64,000 nt of DNA, taken from NCBI GenBank assembly GCA_022793375.1, contig JAAWCS010000016.1, forward strand, positions 1 to 64,000. Direction: 5' to 3'. Shown one piece after another: positions 35,392-44,388 of the stretch. How positions within the stretch are numbered: position 1 is the stretch's first letter; the number at the start of each line of letters is the position of its first letter. A program made the translations under genes and the position numbers. The notes under the pieces are model-generated. The model ran no database searches. It worked only from the letters and a program-made list of their open reading frames with translations, and was not told where the DNA came from. Source of the DNA: Lachnospiraceae bacterium (GTDB lineage Bacteria > Bacillota > Clostridia > Lachnospirales > Lachnospiraceae).

Positions 35392-35955
35392 GTGGGCAAG
35401 CAGCTTTGGAAAGCAGGAAATATGCTGTATCCCTTACCGGTGGTCATGGTATCGGTGACCGACGGGCAGGGGCGGGACAACATCATTACGGTAGCCTGGA
35501 CCGGGACCATCTGTTCCGATCCGCCGATGCTGTCAATCTCGGTGCGGCCGGAGCGCTTCTCCTACGGGATGCTCAGGGAGACGGGCGAGTTTGTCGTGAA
35601 TCTGACAACCGAGAAGCTGGCCCGGGCCACCGATTTTAGCGGTGTGCGTTCCGGGCGTGAGGTGGACAAGTTTACTCATTTGGGTCTTACGAAGGAAAAG
35701 GGTTCTCAGGTGGCCGCGCCGCTGATTGCGGAGAGCCCGGTCAATATAGAGTGCCGGGTCACGCAGCGAGAGGCTCTGGGAAGTCACGACCTGTTTTTGG
35801 CGAAGGTGCTGTGCGTCCATGCGGACGAAGCGTATATGGACGCGTCGGGCCGCTTTGACCTTGCCAAGGCCAAACCGATTGTCTATGACCATGGCAGCTA
35901 TTACGGGCTGGGCCGCGTCCTGGGGCGTTTCGGCTACAGCGTAAAGAAAAAGTAA
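35392..35955 (+). CDS. Flavin reductase family protein
   Basis: A 187-residue flavoprotein of the flavin reductase-like (FMN-binding split barrel) group. Typical parts are LPVVMVSVTDGQGRDNIITV, WTGTICSDPPMLSISVRPER, ETGEFVVNLTTE and the terminal YYGLGRVLGRFGYS. I chose GTG at 35392 because AAAGGAG lies 8 bases upstream; the frame runs further back into pheA without a better start. The partner or electron acceptor is unknown. Confidence 0.88.
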   Translation: MGKQLWKAGNMLYPLPVVMVSVTDGQGRDNIITVAWTGTICSDPPMLSISVRPERFSYGMLRETGEFVVNLTTEKLARATDFSGVRSGREVDKFTHLGLTKEKGSQVAAPLIAESPVNIECRVTQREALGSHDLFLAKVLCVHADEAYMDASGRFDLAKAKPIVYDHGSYYGLGRVLGRFGYSVKKK

Positions 35956-36011
35956 GCGGACAGAGTGATTAACCGCGCAGGCGGTACAATATAACATGAG
36001 GAGTAAAAAAG

Positions 36012-36716
36012 ATGAAAAAACTGGATTTACTGTACGAGGGCAAGGCGAAGAAGGTATTTCGTACCGACGACGAAGATGTGCTGATCGTGGATTACAAGGA
36101 TGACGCGACGGCTTTTAACGGCCTTAAAAAGGGCACCATTGTCGGCAAAGGCGTCATCAACAACCGCATGACGAACTATGTGTTCCAGCTTCTGGAAAAA
36201 GAAGGGATTCCCACCCATTATATCGAGGAATTAAGCGACCGGGAGACCGCGGTCAAAAAGGTGGAGATTGTGCCGCTTGAGGTCATTGTGCGCAATGTGG
36301 CCGCCGGCAGCTTTTCCAAAAAGCTGGGCATCGAGGAGGGGCGTAAGCTGCTGTGCCCGACGCTGGAGTTCAGCTACAAAAACGACGAACTGGGCGATCC
36401 TTTCATCAATTCCTACTATGCGCTGGCGCTGGGCCTGGCGACGCAGGAGGAAATCGATACGATCACCGAAATGACCTTCCGGGTCAATGAGGTGATGAAG
36501 GCTTATTTTGCGAACGCCGGCATTGAATTGATCGATTTCAAGATCGAGTTTGGCCGCTATCACGGACAGATCATCCTGGCGGACGAGGTATCGCCGGATA
36601 CCTGCCGCCTGTGGGATATAAACACGCATGAGAAGCTTGACAAGGATCGTTTCCGCCGCGATATGGGGAACGTGGAGGATGCATACAACGAGGTATTCCG
36701 CAGGCTGGGCCTGTAA
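36012..36716 (+). CDS. purC: Phosphoribosylaminoimidazole-succinocarboxamide synthase
   Basis: Joins aspartate to CAIR in purine synthesis. The 234-residue protein starts [20 protein letters not shown], the PurC signature. It continues with [34 protein letters not shown], and the second signature [20 protein letters not shown] followed by CRLWD. Start after GAGGAGTAAAAAAG. It is followed 68 bases later by purB. Confidence 0.97.
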   Translation: MKKLDLLYEGKAKKVFRTDDEDVLIVDYKDDATAFNGLKKGTIVGKGVINNRMTNYVFQLLEKEGIPTHYIEELSDRETAVKKVEIVPLEVIVRNVAAGSFSKKLGIEEGRKLLCPTLEFSYKNDELGDPFINSYYALALGLATQEEIDTITEMTFRVNEVMKAYFANAGIELIDFKIEFGRYHGQIILADEVSPDTCRLWDINTHEKLDKDRFRRDMGNVEDAYNEVFRRLGL

Positions 36717-36727
36717 GAGAAAAGGGC

Positions 36728-36760
36728 GGGCGGCCAAAAATAAGACGGCCGCCCTGTTTA
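36728..36760 (+). terminator. Hairpin between purC and purB
   Basis: GGGCGGCC (36728-36735) pairs with GGCCGCCC (36747-36754), followed by TGTTTA. The T-run is weak, so read-through into purB is likely. Confidence 0.55.
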
Positions 36761-36784
36761 TGATTAGAGAGGAGAACGCATTTG

Positions 36785-38215
36785 ATGTACGATAAATATG
36801 TAAGCCCCCTGTCGGAGCGCTACGCCAGCCGGGAGATGCAGTACATTTTTTCCCCGGATAAGAAGTTTACGACCTGGCGCCGGCTGTGGATTGCCCTCGC
36901 CGAGGCCGAGCATGAGCTGGGCCTGCCGGTGAGTAAAGAGCAGATCGAGGAGATGAAAGCCCATCAGAACGATATCAATTACGAAGTGGCAAAGGCGCGC
37001 GAAAAAGAGGTGCGCCACGACGTCATGTCTCATGTCTACGCGTATGGCGTGCAGTGCCCGAAGGCCAAAGGGATCATCCATCTGGGCGCGACCTCCTGCT
37101 ATGTGGGCGACAACACGGATATCATTGTCATGACCGAGGCGCTTTGTCTGGTGCGCAAAAAGCTGATTAACGTCATTGACGAACTGGCGCGTTTTGCCGA
37201 CAGCTGGAAGGATCAGCCGACGTTAGCGTTCACCCATTTTCAGCCGGCTCAGCCGACGACCGTCGGCAAACGCGCCTGTTTGTGGCTGCAGGATCTGGTA
37301 CTGGATCTGGAGGATTTGGAGCATGTGATCGGCAGCATGAAACTGTTAGGTTCCAAAGGGACGACCGGTACGCAGGCAAGCTTCCTTGAACTGTTTGACG
37401 GCGACCATGAGAAATGCCGCCGGCTGGATCAGAAGATTGCCGAAAAGATGGGTTTTTCCTCCTGCTATCCGGTATCGGGGCAGACCTATTCGCGTAAGGT
37501 GGACAGCCGCGTGCTGAACGTCCTGGCCGGTATTGCGGCCAGCGCGCACAAGTTTTCCAACGATATCCGCCTGCTGCAGCACTTAAAGGAGATTGAGGAG
37601 CCTTTTGAAAAGAGCCAGATCGGTTCCTCGGCCATGGCCTACAAGCGCAACCCCATGCGCAGCGAGCGCATTGCCTCTCTGGCCAACTATGTGATGAGCG
37701 ATGTGATGAACCCGCTGCTGACGGCCTCGACCCAGTGGTTTGAGCGGACGCTCGACGATTCGGCCAACAAGAGAATCAGCATTCCCGAGGGATTTTTGGC
37801 AGTGGACGGGATTCTGGACCTCTGTCTGAATGTGGTCGACGGCCTGGTGGTCTATCCTAAGGTCATCGAAAAGCGCCTGATGGCGGAACTGCCCTTTATG
37901 GCGACCGAAAATATTATGATGGACGCGGTGAAGGCCGGCGGAGACCGGCAGGAGCTGCATGAGCGCATCCGCACGCTGTCGATGGAGGCAGGACGTCATG
38001 TGAAGGCAGAGGGGCGGGAGAACGATCTGCTGGAGCTGATCGCCGCCGATCCATCCTTCAATCTCTCACTGGAGGAACTGCAAAAAGCGATGGATCCTTC
38101 CCGCTATGTGGGACGCGCGCCGAAGCAGGTGGAGGAGTTTTTGACCGAGGTGATCCGGCCGGTGCTGGAAGAGAACCGGGCGCTGCTGGGCGTGAAGGCG
38201 GAGATTCACGTGTAG
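36785..38215 (+). CDS. purB: Adenylosuccinate lyase
   Basis: Cleaves SAICAR to AICAR and adenylosuccinate to AMP, so it serves two steps of purine synthesis. The 476-residue protein has the fumarase/aspartase-family signature [16 protein letters not shown] near residue 280, and [15 protein letters not shown] earlier. ATG at 36785 is immediately preceded by an in-frame TTG at 36782; the binding site AGAGGAG lies 10 bases before the ATG and 7 before the TTG, so either may be used. Confidence 0.96.
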   Translation: MYDKYVSPLSERYASREMQYIFSPDKKFTTWRRLWIALAEAEHELGLPVSKEQIEEMKAHQNDINYEVAKAREKEVRHDVMSHVYAYGVQCPKAKGIIHLGATSCYVGDNTDIIVMTEALCLVRKKLINVIDELARFADSWKDQPTLAFTHFQPAQPTTVGKRACLWLQDLVLDLEDLEHVIGSMKLLGSKGTTGTQASFLELFDGDHEKCRRLDQKIAEKMGFSSCYPVSGQTYSRKVDSRVLNVLAGIAASAHKFSNDIRLLQHLKEIEEPFEKSQIGSSAMAYKRNPMRSERIASLANYVMSDVMNPLLTASTQWFERTLDDSANKRISIPEGFLAVDGILDLCLNVVDGLVVYPKVIEKRLMAELPFMATENIMMDAVKAGGDRQELHERIRTLSMEAGRHVKAEGRENDLLELIAADPSFNLSLEELQKAMDPSRYVGRAPKQVEEFLTEVIRPVLEENRALLGVKAEIHV

Positions 38216-38250
38216 GCGGCGGATCGGATAAAATTATAGCCGCTGTTGCG

Positions 38251-38625
38251 TTAGAAGAAATCCTCCCCCGGCGTCCCGTCCGGGCGATTGGAAAAATCGC
38301 TGAGGATTTGTTCTCCCAGCTTTGACTTCAGCGTGCGGAATACCTGCTGTCGTCGTTCGTCCGCCAGGCGGTCGAGCTGCGACAGCAGGATTTTTTCCTG
38401 TGCGGAGAGATTCGGCAGGTGTGAAAGGTCGGAAATCCCGAGCAGGAAATCGACCGATATGCGGTAGGTCTGGGCCAGGATAATCAGCGTTGCCAGGCTC
38501 GGTTCGCGATGCCCGGTTTCGTATTGCGTGTAGGCCATGCGGGAAACGGACAGTTTTTCGGCCAGGGCGGCCTGCGAATAACCGAAATGGGTCCGCAAGA
38601 GTCGTAAACGTTCAGCAAGGTTCAT
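38251..38625 (-). CDS. XRE-family helix-turn-helix regulator
   Basis: A 124-residue DNA-binding protein. The N-terminal helix-turn-helix is LRLLRTHFGYSQAALAEKLS with VSRMAYTQYETGHREPSLAT. The C-terminal 50 residues (LSAQEKILLSQLDRLADERR) are a helical tail that may dimerise, as in SinR-like repressors. ATG at 38625 follows AAAGAAAGGAACTGCC. It is convergent with purB and divergent from the LysR gene at 38921. Confidence 0.88.
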   Translation of the reverse strand: MNLAERLRLLRTHFGYSQAALAEKLSVSRMAYTQYETGHREPSLATLIILAQTYRISVDFLLGISDLSHLPNLSAQEKILLSQLDRLADERRQQVFRTLKSKLGEQILSDFSNRPDGTPGEDFF

Positions 38626-38838
38626 GGCAGTTCCTTTCTTTTTGGGACATAGAGGTATGCGTTCAAAGTATTTCGTATATATAAACGAAGAGACGGCGAA
38701 AAAGTAACATTTTTTGCAAAAATTCGTAAAGCTTAGAAAAATACTTCCCGGCGTTTGCTTCCCGGGAAACCATGCACGCAAATAAAGCTTTGAAAACCCT
38801 TGAAATCAGGGGACATTTGATGGTAAAGTAAATCTGTA

Positions 38839-38867
38839 TGCGCCGCCTGAGCGGCGCGCCACCAAGG
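38839..38867 (-). repeat. Palindromic intergenic repeat, family A (copy 2, inverted)
   Basis: Reverse of the element at 17224: GCGCCGC-CTGA-GCGGCGC followed by GCCACCAAGG. It lies 54 bases before the LysR start. Confidence 0.6.
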
Positions 38868-38920
38868 CGTGAAAGCCGCCCCGGTGCCTTCAAAGTAACC
38901 TTTGCAAAGGGAGAGCGCGT

Positions 38921-39826
38921 ATGGACATCAATCTGGAACATTACCGTATATTTTATGAAGTCAGCCGCTGCCAGAGCATTACGGCGGCCGCGCGGGCCTT
39001 GTGCGTGTCACAGCCGGCCGTAAGCCAGTCGCTCAAGCAGCTGGAGGACGCTTTGGGCAGCCAGCTTTTTGTGCGTACTTCGCGGGGCGTGCGCCTAACG
39101 CAGGCCGGCCAGCTGCTAAACAGCTATGTTTCCCGGGGGCTGGAAAGCATCCTGGCGGGCGAAACTCTCCTGAAAAAGCTGAACAATCTGGAGGAAGGAG
39201 AGGTGCGCATCGGGGCCAGCGATATGACGCTGCGTTTTTTTCTGCTTTCCTCTTTGGAACGCTTCCATGAGACATATCCGCGGCTGAAGGTGACGGTCAC
39301 CAACGGGCCGACGCCGGAGACGCTTTCGCTTCTGTCGGCCGGCCGCATTGACTTTGGCGTCGTAACGATGCCCTTTGCAAACCGCCCGGAACTGGAAAAA
39401 CGAACGGTGCGGCAGGTAAAGGACTGCTTTATCGCCGGCAGTAAATTCCGGGCGCTGGCAGGGCGGACGCTGTCTTTTAATGAACTTCCGGGATTGCCGT
39501 TTATCTGTCTGGAGAAAAATACCAGCAGCCGCCGGTATCTGGATGAGTTTTTGGAGAAGCGGCAGGTGCGTCTGGAGCCGGAGTTTGAATTGGCTACCAG
39601 CGATATGATTGTCCAGTTTGCGATCCGCAGTTTGGGAATCGGCTGTGTGATGGAGGAATTTGCCGCGGAGGCGCTGCACAAGGGCGAGGTGTTTCGCCTG
39701 GACTTTGCGGAGGAAATCCCTGAGCGGGATATGTGCATCGTCACTGACCGGCGCAGCCCCTTATCCGCGGCGGCCCGCGCGCTTTTGAATTTGATTATGC
39801 GGGAGCAGGCGGGGCCCAGGGGTTAG
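38921..39826 (+). CDS. LysR-family transcriptional regulator
   Basis: A 301-residue regulator with helix-turn-helix YEVSRCQSITAAARALCVSQ and PAVSQSLKQLEDALG at the N-terminus and an effector domain (about 88-295) starting GEVRIGASDMTLRFFLLSSL. The layout is CysL/CbbR-like. ATG at 38921 follows AAAGGGAGAGCGCGT. Its target is not evident; the adjacent genes are an XRE regulator and purA. Confidence 0.9.
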   Translation: MDINLEHYRIFYEVSRCQSITAAARALCVSQPAVSQSLKQLEDALGSQLFVRTSRGVRLTQAGQLLNSYVSRGLESILAGETLLKKLNNLEEGEVRIGASDMTLRFFLLSSLERFHETYPRLKVTVTNGPTPETLSLLSAGRIDFGVVTMPFANRPELEKRTVRQVKDCFIAGSKFRALAGRTLSFNELPGLPFICLEKNTSSRRYLDEFLEKRQVRLEPEFELATSDMIVQFAIRSLGIGCVMEEFAAEALHKGEVFRLDFAEEIPERDMCIVTDRRSPLSAAARALLNLIMREQAGPRG

Positions 39827-39828
39827 AA

Positions 39829-39880
39829 GGGCGGAAGCGTCGGGGCTGTCACAAGGGCGGAAGCGCCGGAGCTGTCACAA
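39829..39880. repeat. 26-bp tandem duplication
   Basis: Two adjacent 26-base units, 39829-39854 and 39855-39880, beginning GGGCGGAAGCG and ending GCTGTCACAA, differ at two positions. They follow the LysR stop codon directly. Confidence 0.7.
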
Positions 39881-39981
39881 GGGGAAAAACCAGGGCAAAG
39901 GTACAAAGCGCGCATGAGGAGCAGGCCTGAAGAAGGATAAAAGCATAAGCCAAGCTTATGAAGAATATAAAAAACATTGAT

Positions 39982-40010
39982 TTTACTTATATATAGTTTG
40001 GGTGTATGCT
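39982..40010 (+). promoter_or_regulatory. Promoter of the purA transcript
   Basis: TTTACT (39982-39987), 17-base spacer, TATGCT (40005-40010), in an A/T-rich stretch. The transcript would carry a leader of about 330 bases containing a GCCGGCCGTTCTGC stem near 40018 and the tandem repeats. Confidence 0.55.
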
Positions 40011-40107
40011 AATAAAGCCGGCCGTTCTGCGAAAAAAGGCAGAGCGCGGCGGCCTGCGGTGCCCCGGGAATACGGGCAGCCAGCGAATGTTTTATAAAGG
40101 AGTCCTG

Positions 40108-40331
40108 CTATGCCTGGGATTGACGGGCAGGAATAAGGCCCCCACAAGGGTTCCTATTATGCCCGGAAAACACGGGCAGGGATAAGGCCCCCCACAAGGG
40201 TTCCATTCTGTCCGAAACACACGGGCAGGGGTAAGGCCCCCCACAAGGGTTCCATTCTGTCCGAAACACACGGGGCAGGGGTAAGGCCCCTCGCAAGGGT
40301 TCCTATTATGCCCGGAAAACACGGGCAAGCG
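40108..40331 (+). repeat. 50-bp tandem repeat array in the purA leader
   Basis: The gap between the LysR gene and purA is 520 bases and has no real gene. Its second half is a tandem array: a degenerate unit at 40108-40151, full units at 40152-40201 (50), 40202-40250 (49) and 40251-40300 (50), and a partial one at 40301-40331. Each has a stem of the TGCCCG-GAAAACA-CGGGCA type (family B repeat), then AAGGCCCCCCACAAGGGTT, itself able to pair. The array ends 16 bases before the purA start. Units differ by a few bases, so it has been amplified and has drifted. It has no spacers and so is not CRISPR. Confidence 0.85.
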
Positions 40332-40346
40332 AAAGGAGAAAGATTC

Positions 40347-41621
40347 ATGGTAAGAGCGATTGTCGGCGCCAACTGGGGCGACGAAGGCAAGGGGAAAATC
40401 ACGGACATGCTGGCCAGGGAGTCGGATATCATCATCCGTTTTCAGGGAGGCAGCAATGCCGGCCACACGATCATCAATAATTACGGGAAATTTGCCCTGC
40501 ACCTGCTGCCATCGGGCGTATTCTATAATCACACGACAAGCATCATCGGCAACGGCGTGGCGCTGAATATCCCCTATCTGTTAGATGAACTGCATGCGTT
40601 AGAGGAGCAGGGCGTGCCGACGCCGAAAATCCTCGTCTCCGACCGGGCGCAGATTCTGATGCCGTATCATGTGCAGCAGGATACCTATGAGGAAGCCCGT
40701 TTGGCCGGGAAATCCTTCGGTTCGACGAAATCCGGCATCGCGCCTTTTTATTCGGATAAGTATGCCAAGATCGGTTTCCAGGTCAGCGAACTGTTTGACG
40801 AGGAATTGCTGAAGGAAAAAGTCGTGCGGGTCTGCGAGATCAAAAACGTGATGTTTGAGCATTTGTATCACAAGCCGCCGATTGATCCGCAAAAACTGCT
40901 TGCCACGCTTTTGTCTTATCGCGATATGGTTGCGCCTTACGTATGCGATGTGTCCGCGTACCTGCATGAAGCGCTGAAGGAGGGCAAAAATATATTGCTG
41001 GAGGGCCAGCTGGGTTCTTTGAAGGATCCCGACCACGGTATTTATCCGATGGTAACGTCCTCTTCGACGCTGGCGGCTTACGGCGCGATCGGCGCCGGCC
41101 TCCCGCCCTATGAAATCAAACAGATCACAACCGTTGTCAAAGCATATTCCAGCGCGGTAGGCGCCGGCGCTTTTGTCAGTGAAATCTTTGGCGAAGAAGC
41201 CGATGAGCTGAGAAAACGCGGCGGTGACGGCGGCGAATTCGGCGCCACGACCGGACGCCCGCGGCGTATGGGCTGGTTCGATGCCGTTGCCTCCCGCTAC
41301 GGATGCCGGATCCAGGGGGCGACCGAAGCGGTGCTCACGGTGTTGGACGTACTGGGATATCTCGACGAACTGCCGGTCTGCGTCGGCTATGAGATAGACG
41401 GAGAAGTAACAAAAGACTTCCCCACAACTGCCAAACTGGAAAAGGCAAAGCCCGTCTATACGACTCTGCCGGGCTGGAAATGCGATATCCGGGGAATCAA
41501 AACCTACGAAGAACTGCCCAAAAACTGCCGCGGCTACATTGAGTTTATCGAAAAGGAACTGGGCGTGCCGGTGACGATGGTTTCCAACGGACCGGGCCGC
41601 GACGATATTATTATGAAATAA
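40347..41621 (+). CDS. purA: Adenylosuccinate synthetase
   Basis: First committed step from IMP to AMP. The 424-residue protein has the GTP-binding loop GANWGDEGKGKITDMLA at the N-terminus, the signature FQGGSNAGHTIINNYGKFAL, and the C-terminal GATTGRPRRMGWFDAV. ATG at 40347 follows GAAAGGAGAAAGATTC. The gene sits behind an unusual tandem-repeat leader, described separately. Confidence 0.97.
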   Translation: MVRAIVGANWGDEGKGKITDMLARESDIIIRFQGGSNAGHTIINNYGKFALHLLPSGVFYNHTTSIIGNGVALNIPYLLDELHALEEQGVPTPKILVSDRAQILMPYHVQQDTYEEARLAGKSFGSTKSGIAPFYSDKYAKIGFQVSELFDEELLKEKVVRVCEIKNVMFEHLYHKPPIDPQKLLATLLSYRDMVAPYVCDVSAYLHEALKEGKNILLEGQLGSLKDPDHGIYPMVTSSSTLAAYGAIGAGLPPYEIKQITTVVKAYSSAVGAGAFVSEIFGEEADELRKRGGDGGEFGATTGRPRRMGWFDAVASRYGCRIQGATEAVLTVLDVLGYLDELPVCVGYEIDGEVTKDFPTTAKLEKAKPVYTTLPGWKCDIRGIKTYEELPKNCRGYIEFIEKELGVPVTMVSNGPGRDDIIMK

Positions 41622-41668
41622 GACGCCGTAAGGGAAGCACAAATGCCCCGCGAATACGGACAAACAGA

Positions 41669-41699
41669 GGAACCCTCAGCCGCCCGGCCGGGTTCCTTT
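41669..41699 (+). terminator. Terminator after purA
   Basis: GGAACCC (41669-41675) pairs with GGGTTCC (41690-41696), followed by TTT. Moderate strength. Confidence 0.65.
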
Positions 41700-41740
41700 G
41701 GCTTTGCCGGAAATAGGAGAGCCTCCGGGTCCCCGGGCGC

Positions 41741-41980
41741 TCAGCGCGTCGGCTCCCTGCCGGCAATGGTCCCGTCCTTTTTCTTTCGCCGTTCGCGAAG
41801 CAGCCGCGTGATAAACACAAAGACATATAAAAGCACCGGAATCACAATCGTCGCATAGAGCGACGCCAGTAGGAGAGACGATTTCAGCGGGTGATCGATC
41901 AGCGCAAAAATCAGGCTGAGCAGATACATGCCGGCCAGAACGCCGATCCCTAAAATTGCCAGAACTCGCTTTAACTTCAT
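41741..41980 (-). CDS. Small two-helix membrane protein, unknown function
   Basis: A 79-residue protein with two hydrophobic segments (AILGIGVLAGMYLLSLIFAL and SLLLASLYATIVIPVLLYVF) and a basic tail (RLLRERRKKKDG). The start ATG at 41980 is preceded by AAAGGAAAC at rather long spacing. It is convergent with purA. I do not recognise a named family. The segment pattern and tail make coding likely, but a role is not evident. Confidence 0.65.
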   Translation of the reverse strand: MKLKRVLAILGIGVLAGMYLLSLIFALIDHPLKSSLLLASLYATIVIPVLLYVFVFITRLLRERRKKKDGTIAGREPTR

Positions 41981-42004
41981 GCCGTAAACCGGTTTCCTTT
42001 CTTA

Positions 42005-42024
42005 TGCCCGTGTTCTCAGGGCAT
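42005..42024 (-). repeat. Palindromic intergenic repeat, family B (inverted copy)
   Basis: TGCCCGTGTTCTCAGGGCAT is the reverse of the 18085 unit. It stands 24 bases upstream of the small membrane protein start, on the 5' side. Confidence 0.6.
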
Positions 42025-42202
42025 CATGGTATGCCTTTTCCTTGGGGCTTATTATAAATCGGGAGTCAAGGCTTGTCAATCATTATCACAGGTATGACAC
42101 GGCTTCTCTAACAGGCTTTCTGTAAAAAAGACTTCCGGCCGCAGGAATATCGGCAGGCATACGGCACCCCACCTAATGCCGCACCGCCCAAACAGGAAAG
42201 CC

Positions 42203-42231
42203 TTGCCCCCCACCCGCTTTTCGTTTATAAT
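42203..42231 (+). promoter_or_regulatory. Promoter of topB
   Basis: TTGCCC (42203-42208), 17-base spacer, perfect TATAAT (42226-42231), 28 bases before the start codon. Confidence 0.8.
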
Positions 42232-42258
42232 AGTCCCATATCGAAAAAAGGAGCCGCT

Positions 42259-44367
42259 ATGGGAAAATCACTCTACATTGCAGAAAAACCAAGCGTTGCC
42301 GCCGAGTTTGCCAAAGCCTTAAAAATAAACGGCGCCCGGCGGGACGGCTATATGGAGTCGGAGCAGGCCGTCGTCACCTGGTGCGTCGGCCATCTGGTGA
42401 CTATGAGTTACCCGGAAGTCTACGACGTCCGTCTAAAACGCTGGAGCCTGCAGACCCTTCCCTTTATCCCCAAGGAATTTAAGTACGAAGTTATTGAGCC
42501 GGTCAAAAAACAGTTTGAGATCGTTAAAAGCTTGCTAAACCGGCCCGACGTGGAGACTATCTATGTCTGCACCGACTCCGGGCGGGAAGGTGAATATATC
42601 TACCGTCTTGTCGAGCAGATGGCCGGTGTCAAGGGCAAGAAACGGCGCCGCGTATGGATCGATTCGCAGACCGAAGAAGAGATCCTCAAGGGAATCCGGG
42701 GCGCCAAGGACCTTTCCGAATACGACAACCTGGCGGCCTCCGCATACCTGCGGGCCAAAGAAGATTACCTGATGGGCATCAATTTTTCCCGCCTGCTTAC
42801 CTTAAAATACGGCAATACCTTGTCCTCTTATCTGAAAACGGACCGCACCGTGCTGTCGGTGGGCCGGGTCATGACCTGTGTCCAGGGAATGGTCGTGCGC
42901 CGGGAACGCGAAATCCGTCAGTTTGTGAAAACCCCCTTTTATCGTGTGCTGGCGGCCCTCGACTGCCAGGGCAGCCGCCTGGAGGCCGAGTGGAAGGCCG
43001 TAGAAGGCAGCCGCTATTTTGCCCACCCCGCACTCTACAAAGAAAACGGTTTCAAAGAGCGGGAAAAAGCGGAGGAGCTGATCGCCTATTTGAGCGACCC
43101 GCAGCCGGTCGAAGCCGTTCTCCTTTCGCAGGAGAAAAAGCAGGAGAAGAAAAATCCGCCGCTTCTTTTCAACCTGGCCGAACTGCAGAACGAATGTTCC
43201 AAACTCTTTAAACTAAGCCCTGACGAAACGCTGAAAATCGTCCAGGAACTTTACGAGAAAAAACTGGTGACCTACCCGCGTACCGACGCCCGCGTACTCT
43301 CGAGCGCCGTATCCAAAGAAATTGAAAAAAACATCGGCGGCCTGCGGGCGATCCCCGGCGTGCGCGCCTTTGCCGAGCACATCCTCAATACCGGGGTCTA
43401 TAAAGGGATCGCCAAAACCCGCTATGTCAACGACAAAGCGATCACGGATCACTATGCCATCATCCCGACCGGCCAGGGAATAAACCAGCTGGCCCGTCTC
43501 GCTCCGCTCGCCGTCAAGGTATACGAGGTGATTGTGCGCCGCTTCCTGAGTATTTTTCTTCCCCCGGCCGTCTATCAGAAATACAGCCTGGAGTTCCGGA
43601 TAAAGGAGGAGCATTTCTTTGCCGGCTTTAAGGTGCTAAAAGAACCCGGCTATCTGGCAGTGGCCGCGCCGGCGCGGGCCGCAAAGGAGCAGGCGCCGGA
43701 AGCGGCAAAAGCGCCGCCGGTCGAGCCGCTTTCAACCGGCAAAGAAAGCGTATCGTCTGCGCCGGCCGGCCCCGAAGCCGAGCAGGGTCCCTCAGAAGAG
43801 CTTGCGGATGACAAGGCCCTTTTGGAAAAGCTTTCAAAACTGCGCAAGGGGGCTGTCCTGCCGGTACAGGAACTGACGGTCAAAGAAGGCGAAACGTCGC
43901 CGCCCAAACGCTACACGTCCGGTTCCATTATTTTGGCAATGGAAAACGCCGGCCAGCTGATTGAGGACGAGGAACTGCGGGCTCAGATCAAGGGCAGCGG
44001 CATCGGCACCAGCGCGACCAGGGCCGAAATTCTCAAAAAACTGGTAACTAACAAGTATCTGGCGCTGAACCAGAAAACGCAGGTCATTACTCCCACGCTG
44101 CTCGGCGAACTGATTTACGACACGGTAGACAGCTCTTTGCGCCAGCTTTTAAACCCCGAACTCACGGCCAGCTGGGAGAAAGGGCTTACATACGTTGCCG
44201 AAGGGCAGATTTCCGAGGAAGAATATATGGTCAAGCTGGATGGCTTTATCCGCCGCCGGACAGCCGGCGTATTGAACCTGCAAAACGGCCGCCAGCTTTG
44301 CGGGCTGTTCGACCAGGTAAAGGGGTATTACGAAGGCGGAAAAAAGAAAAAGGATACGCAGGCATAA
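42259..44367 (+). CDS. topB: DNA topoisomerase III (type IA)
   Basis: A 702-residue type IA topoisomerase that relaxes or decatenates DNA through a 5'-phosphotyrosine. The TOPRIM domain starts LYIAEKPSVAAEFAKAL and has the acidic cluster VCTDSGREGEYIYRLVE. The catalytic Tyr339 lies in LVTYPRTDARVLSS, and GIGTSATRAEILKKL follows. Residues about 470-520 are an Ala/Pro/Glu-rich insert not usual in the family. No C-terminal zinc fingers are present. The response regulator gene follows after 21 bases with no terminator, so the two may be co-transcribed. Confidence 0.94.
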   Translation: MGKSLYIAEKPSVAAEFAKALKINGARRDGYMESEQAVVTWCVGHLVTMSYPEVYDVRLKRWSLQTLPFIPKEFKYEVIEPVKKQFEIVKSLLNRPDVETIYVCTDSGREGEYIYRLVEQMAGVKGKKRRRVWIDSQTEEEILKGIRGAKDLSEYDNLAASAYLRAKEDYLMGINFSRLLTLKYGNTLSSYLKTDRTVLSVGRVMTCVQGMVVRREREIRQFVKTPFYRVLAALDCQGSRLEAEWKAVEGSRYFAHPALYKENGFKEREKAEELIAYLSDPQPVEAVLLSQEKKQEKKNPPLLFNLAELQNECSKLFKLSPDETLKIVQELYEKKLVTYPRTDARVLSSAVSKEIEKNIGGLRAIPGVRAFAEHILNTGVYKGIAKTRYVNDKAITDHYAIIPTGQGINQLARLAPLAVKVYEVIVRRFLSIFLPPAVYQKYSLEFRIKEEHFFAGFKVLKEPGYLAVAAPARAAKEQAPEAAKAPPVEPLSTGKESVSSAPAGPEAEQGPSEELADDKALLEKLSKLRKGAVLPVQELTVKEGETSPPKRYTSGSIILAMENAGQLIEDEELRAQIKGSGIGTSATRAEILKKLVTNKYLALNQKTQVITPTLLGELIYDTVDSSLRQLLNPELTASWEKGLTYVAEGQISEEEYMVKLDGFIRRRTAGVLNLQNGRQLCGLFDQVKGYYEGGKKKKDTQA

Positions 44368-44388
44368 ATCACGGCAGGGAGACAGGAT

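Noticed and set aside
34227-35510. 427-codon minus-strand frame over pheA
   Set aside because: Same cause; pheA is complete with all three domains.
40108-40331. CRISPR-like array
   Set aside because: Units abut without spacers and drift in sequence, so it is a plain tandem repeat.
40092-40532. Long minus-strand frame with repeated GGLTPARVF-like units over the purA leader
   Set aside because: It is just the tandem DNA repeat read in translation. It has no ribosome binding site and runs into purA on the opposite strand.
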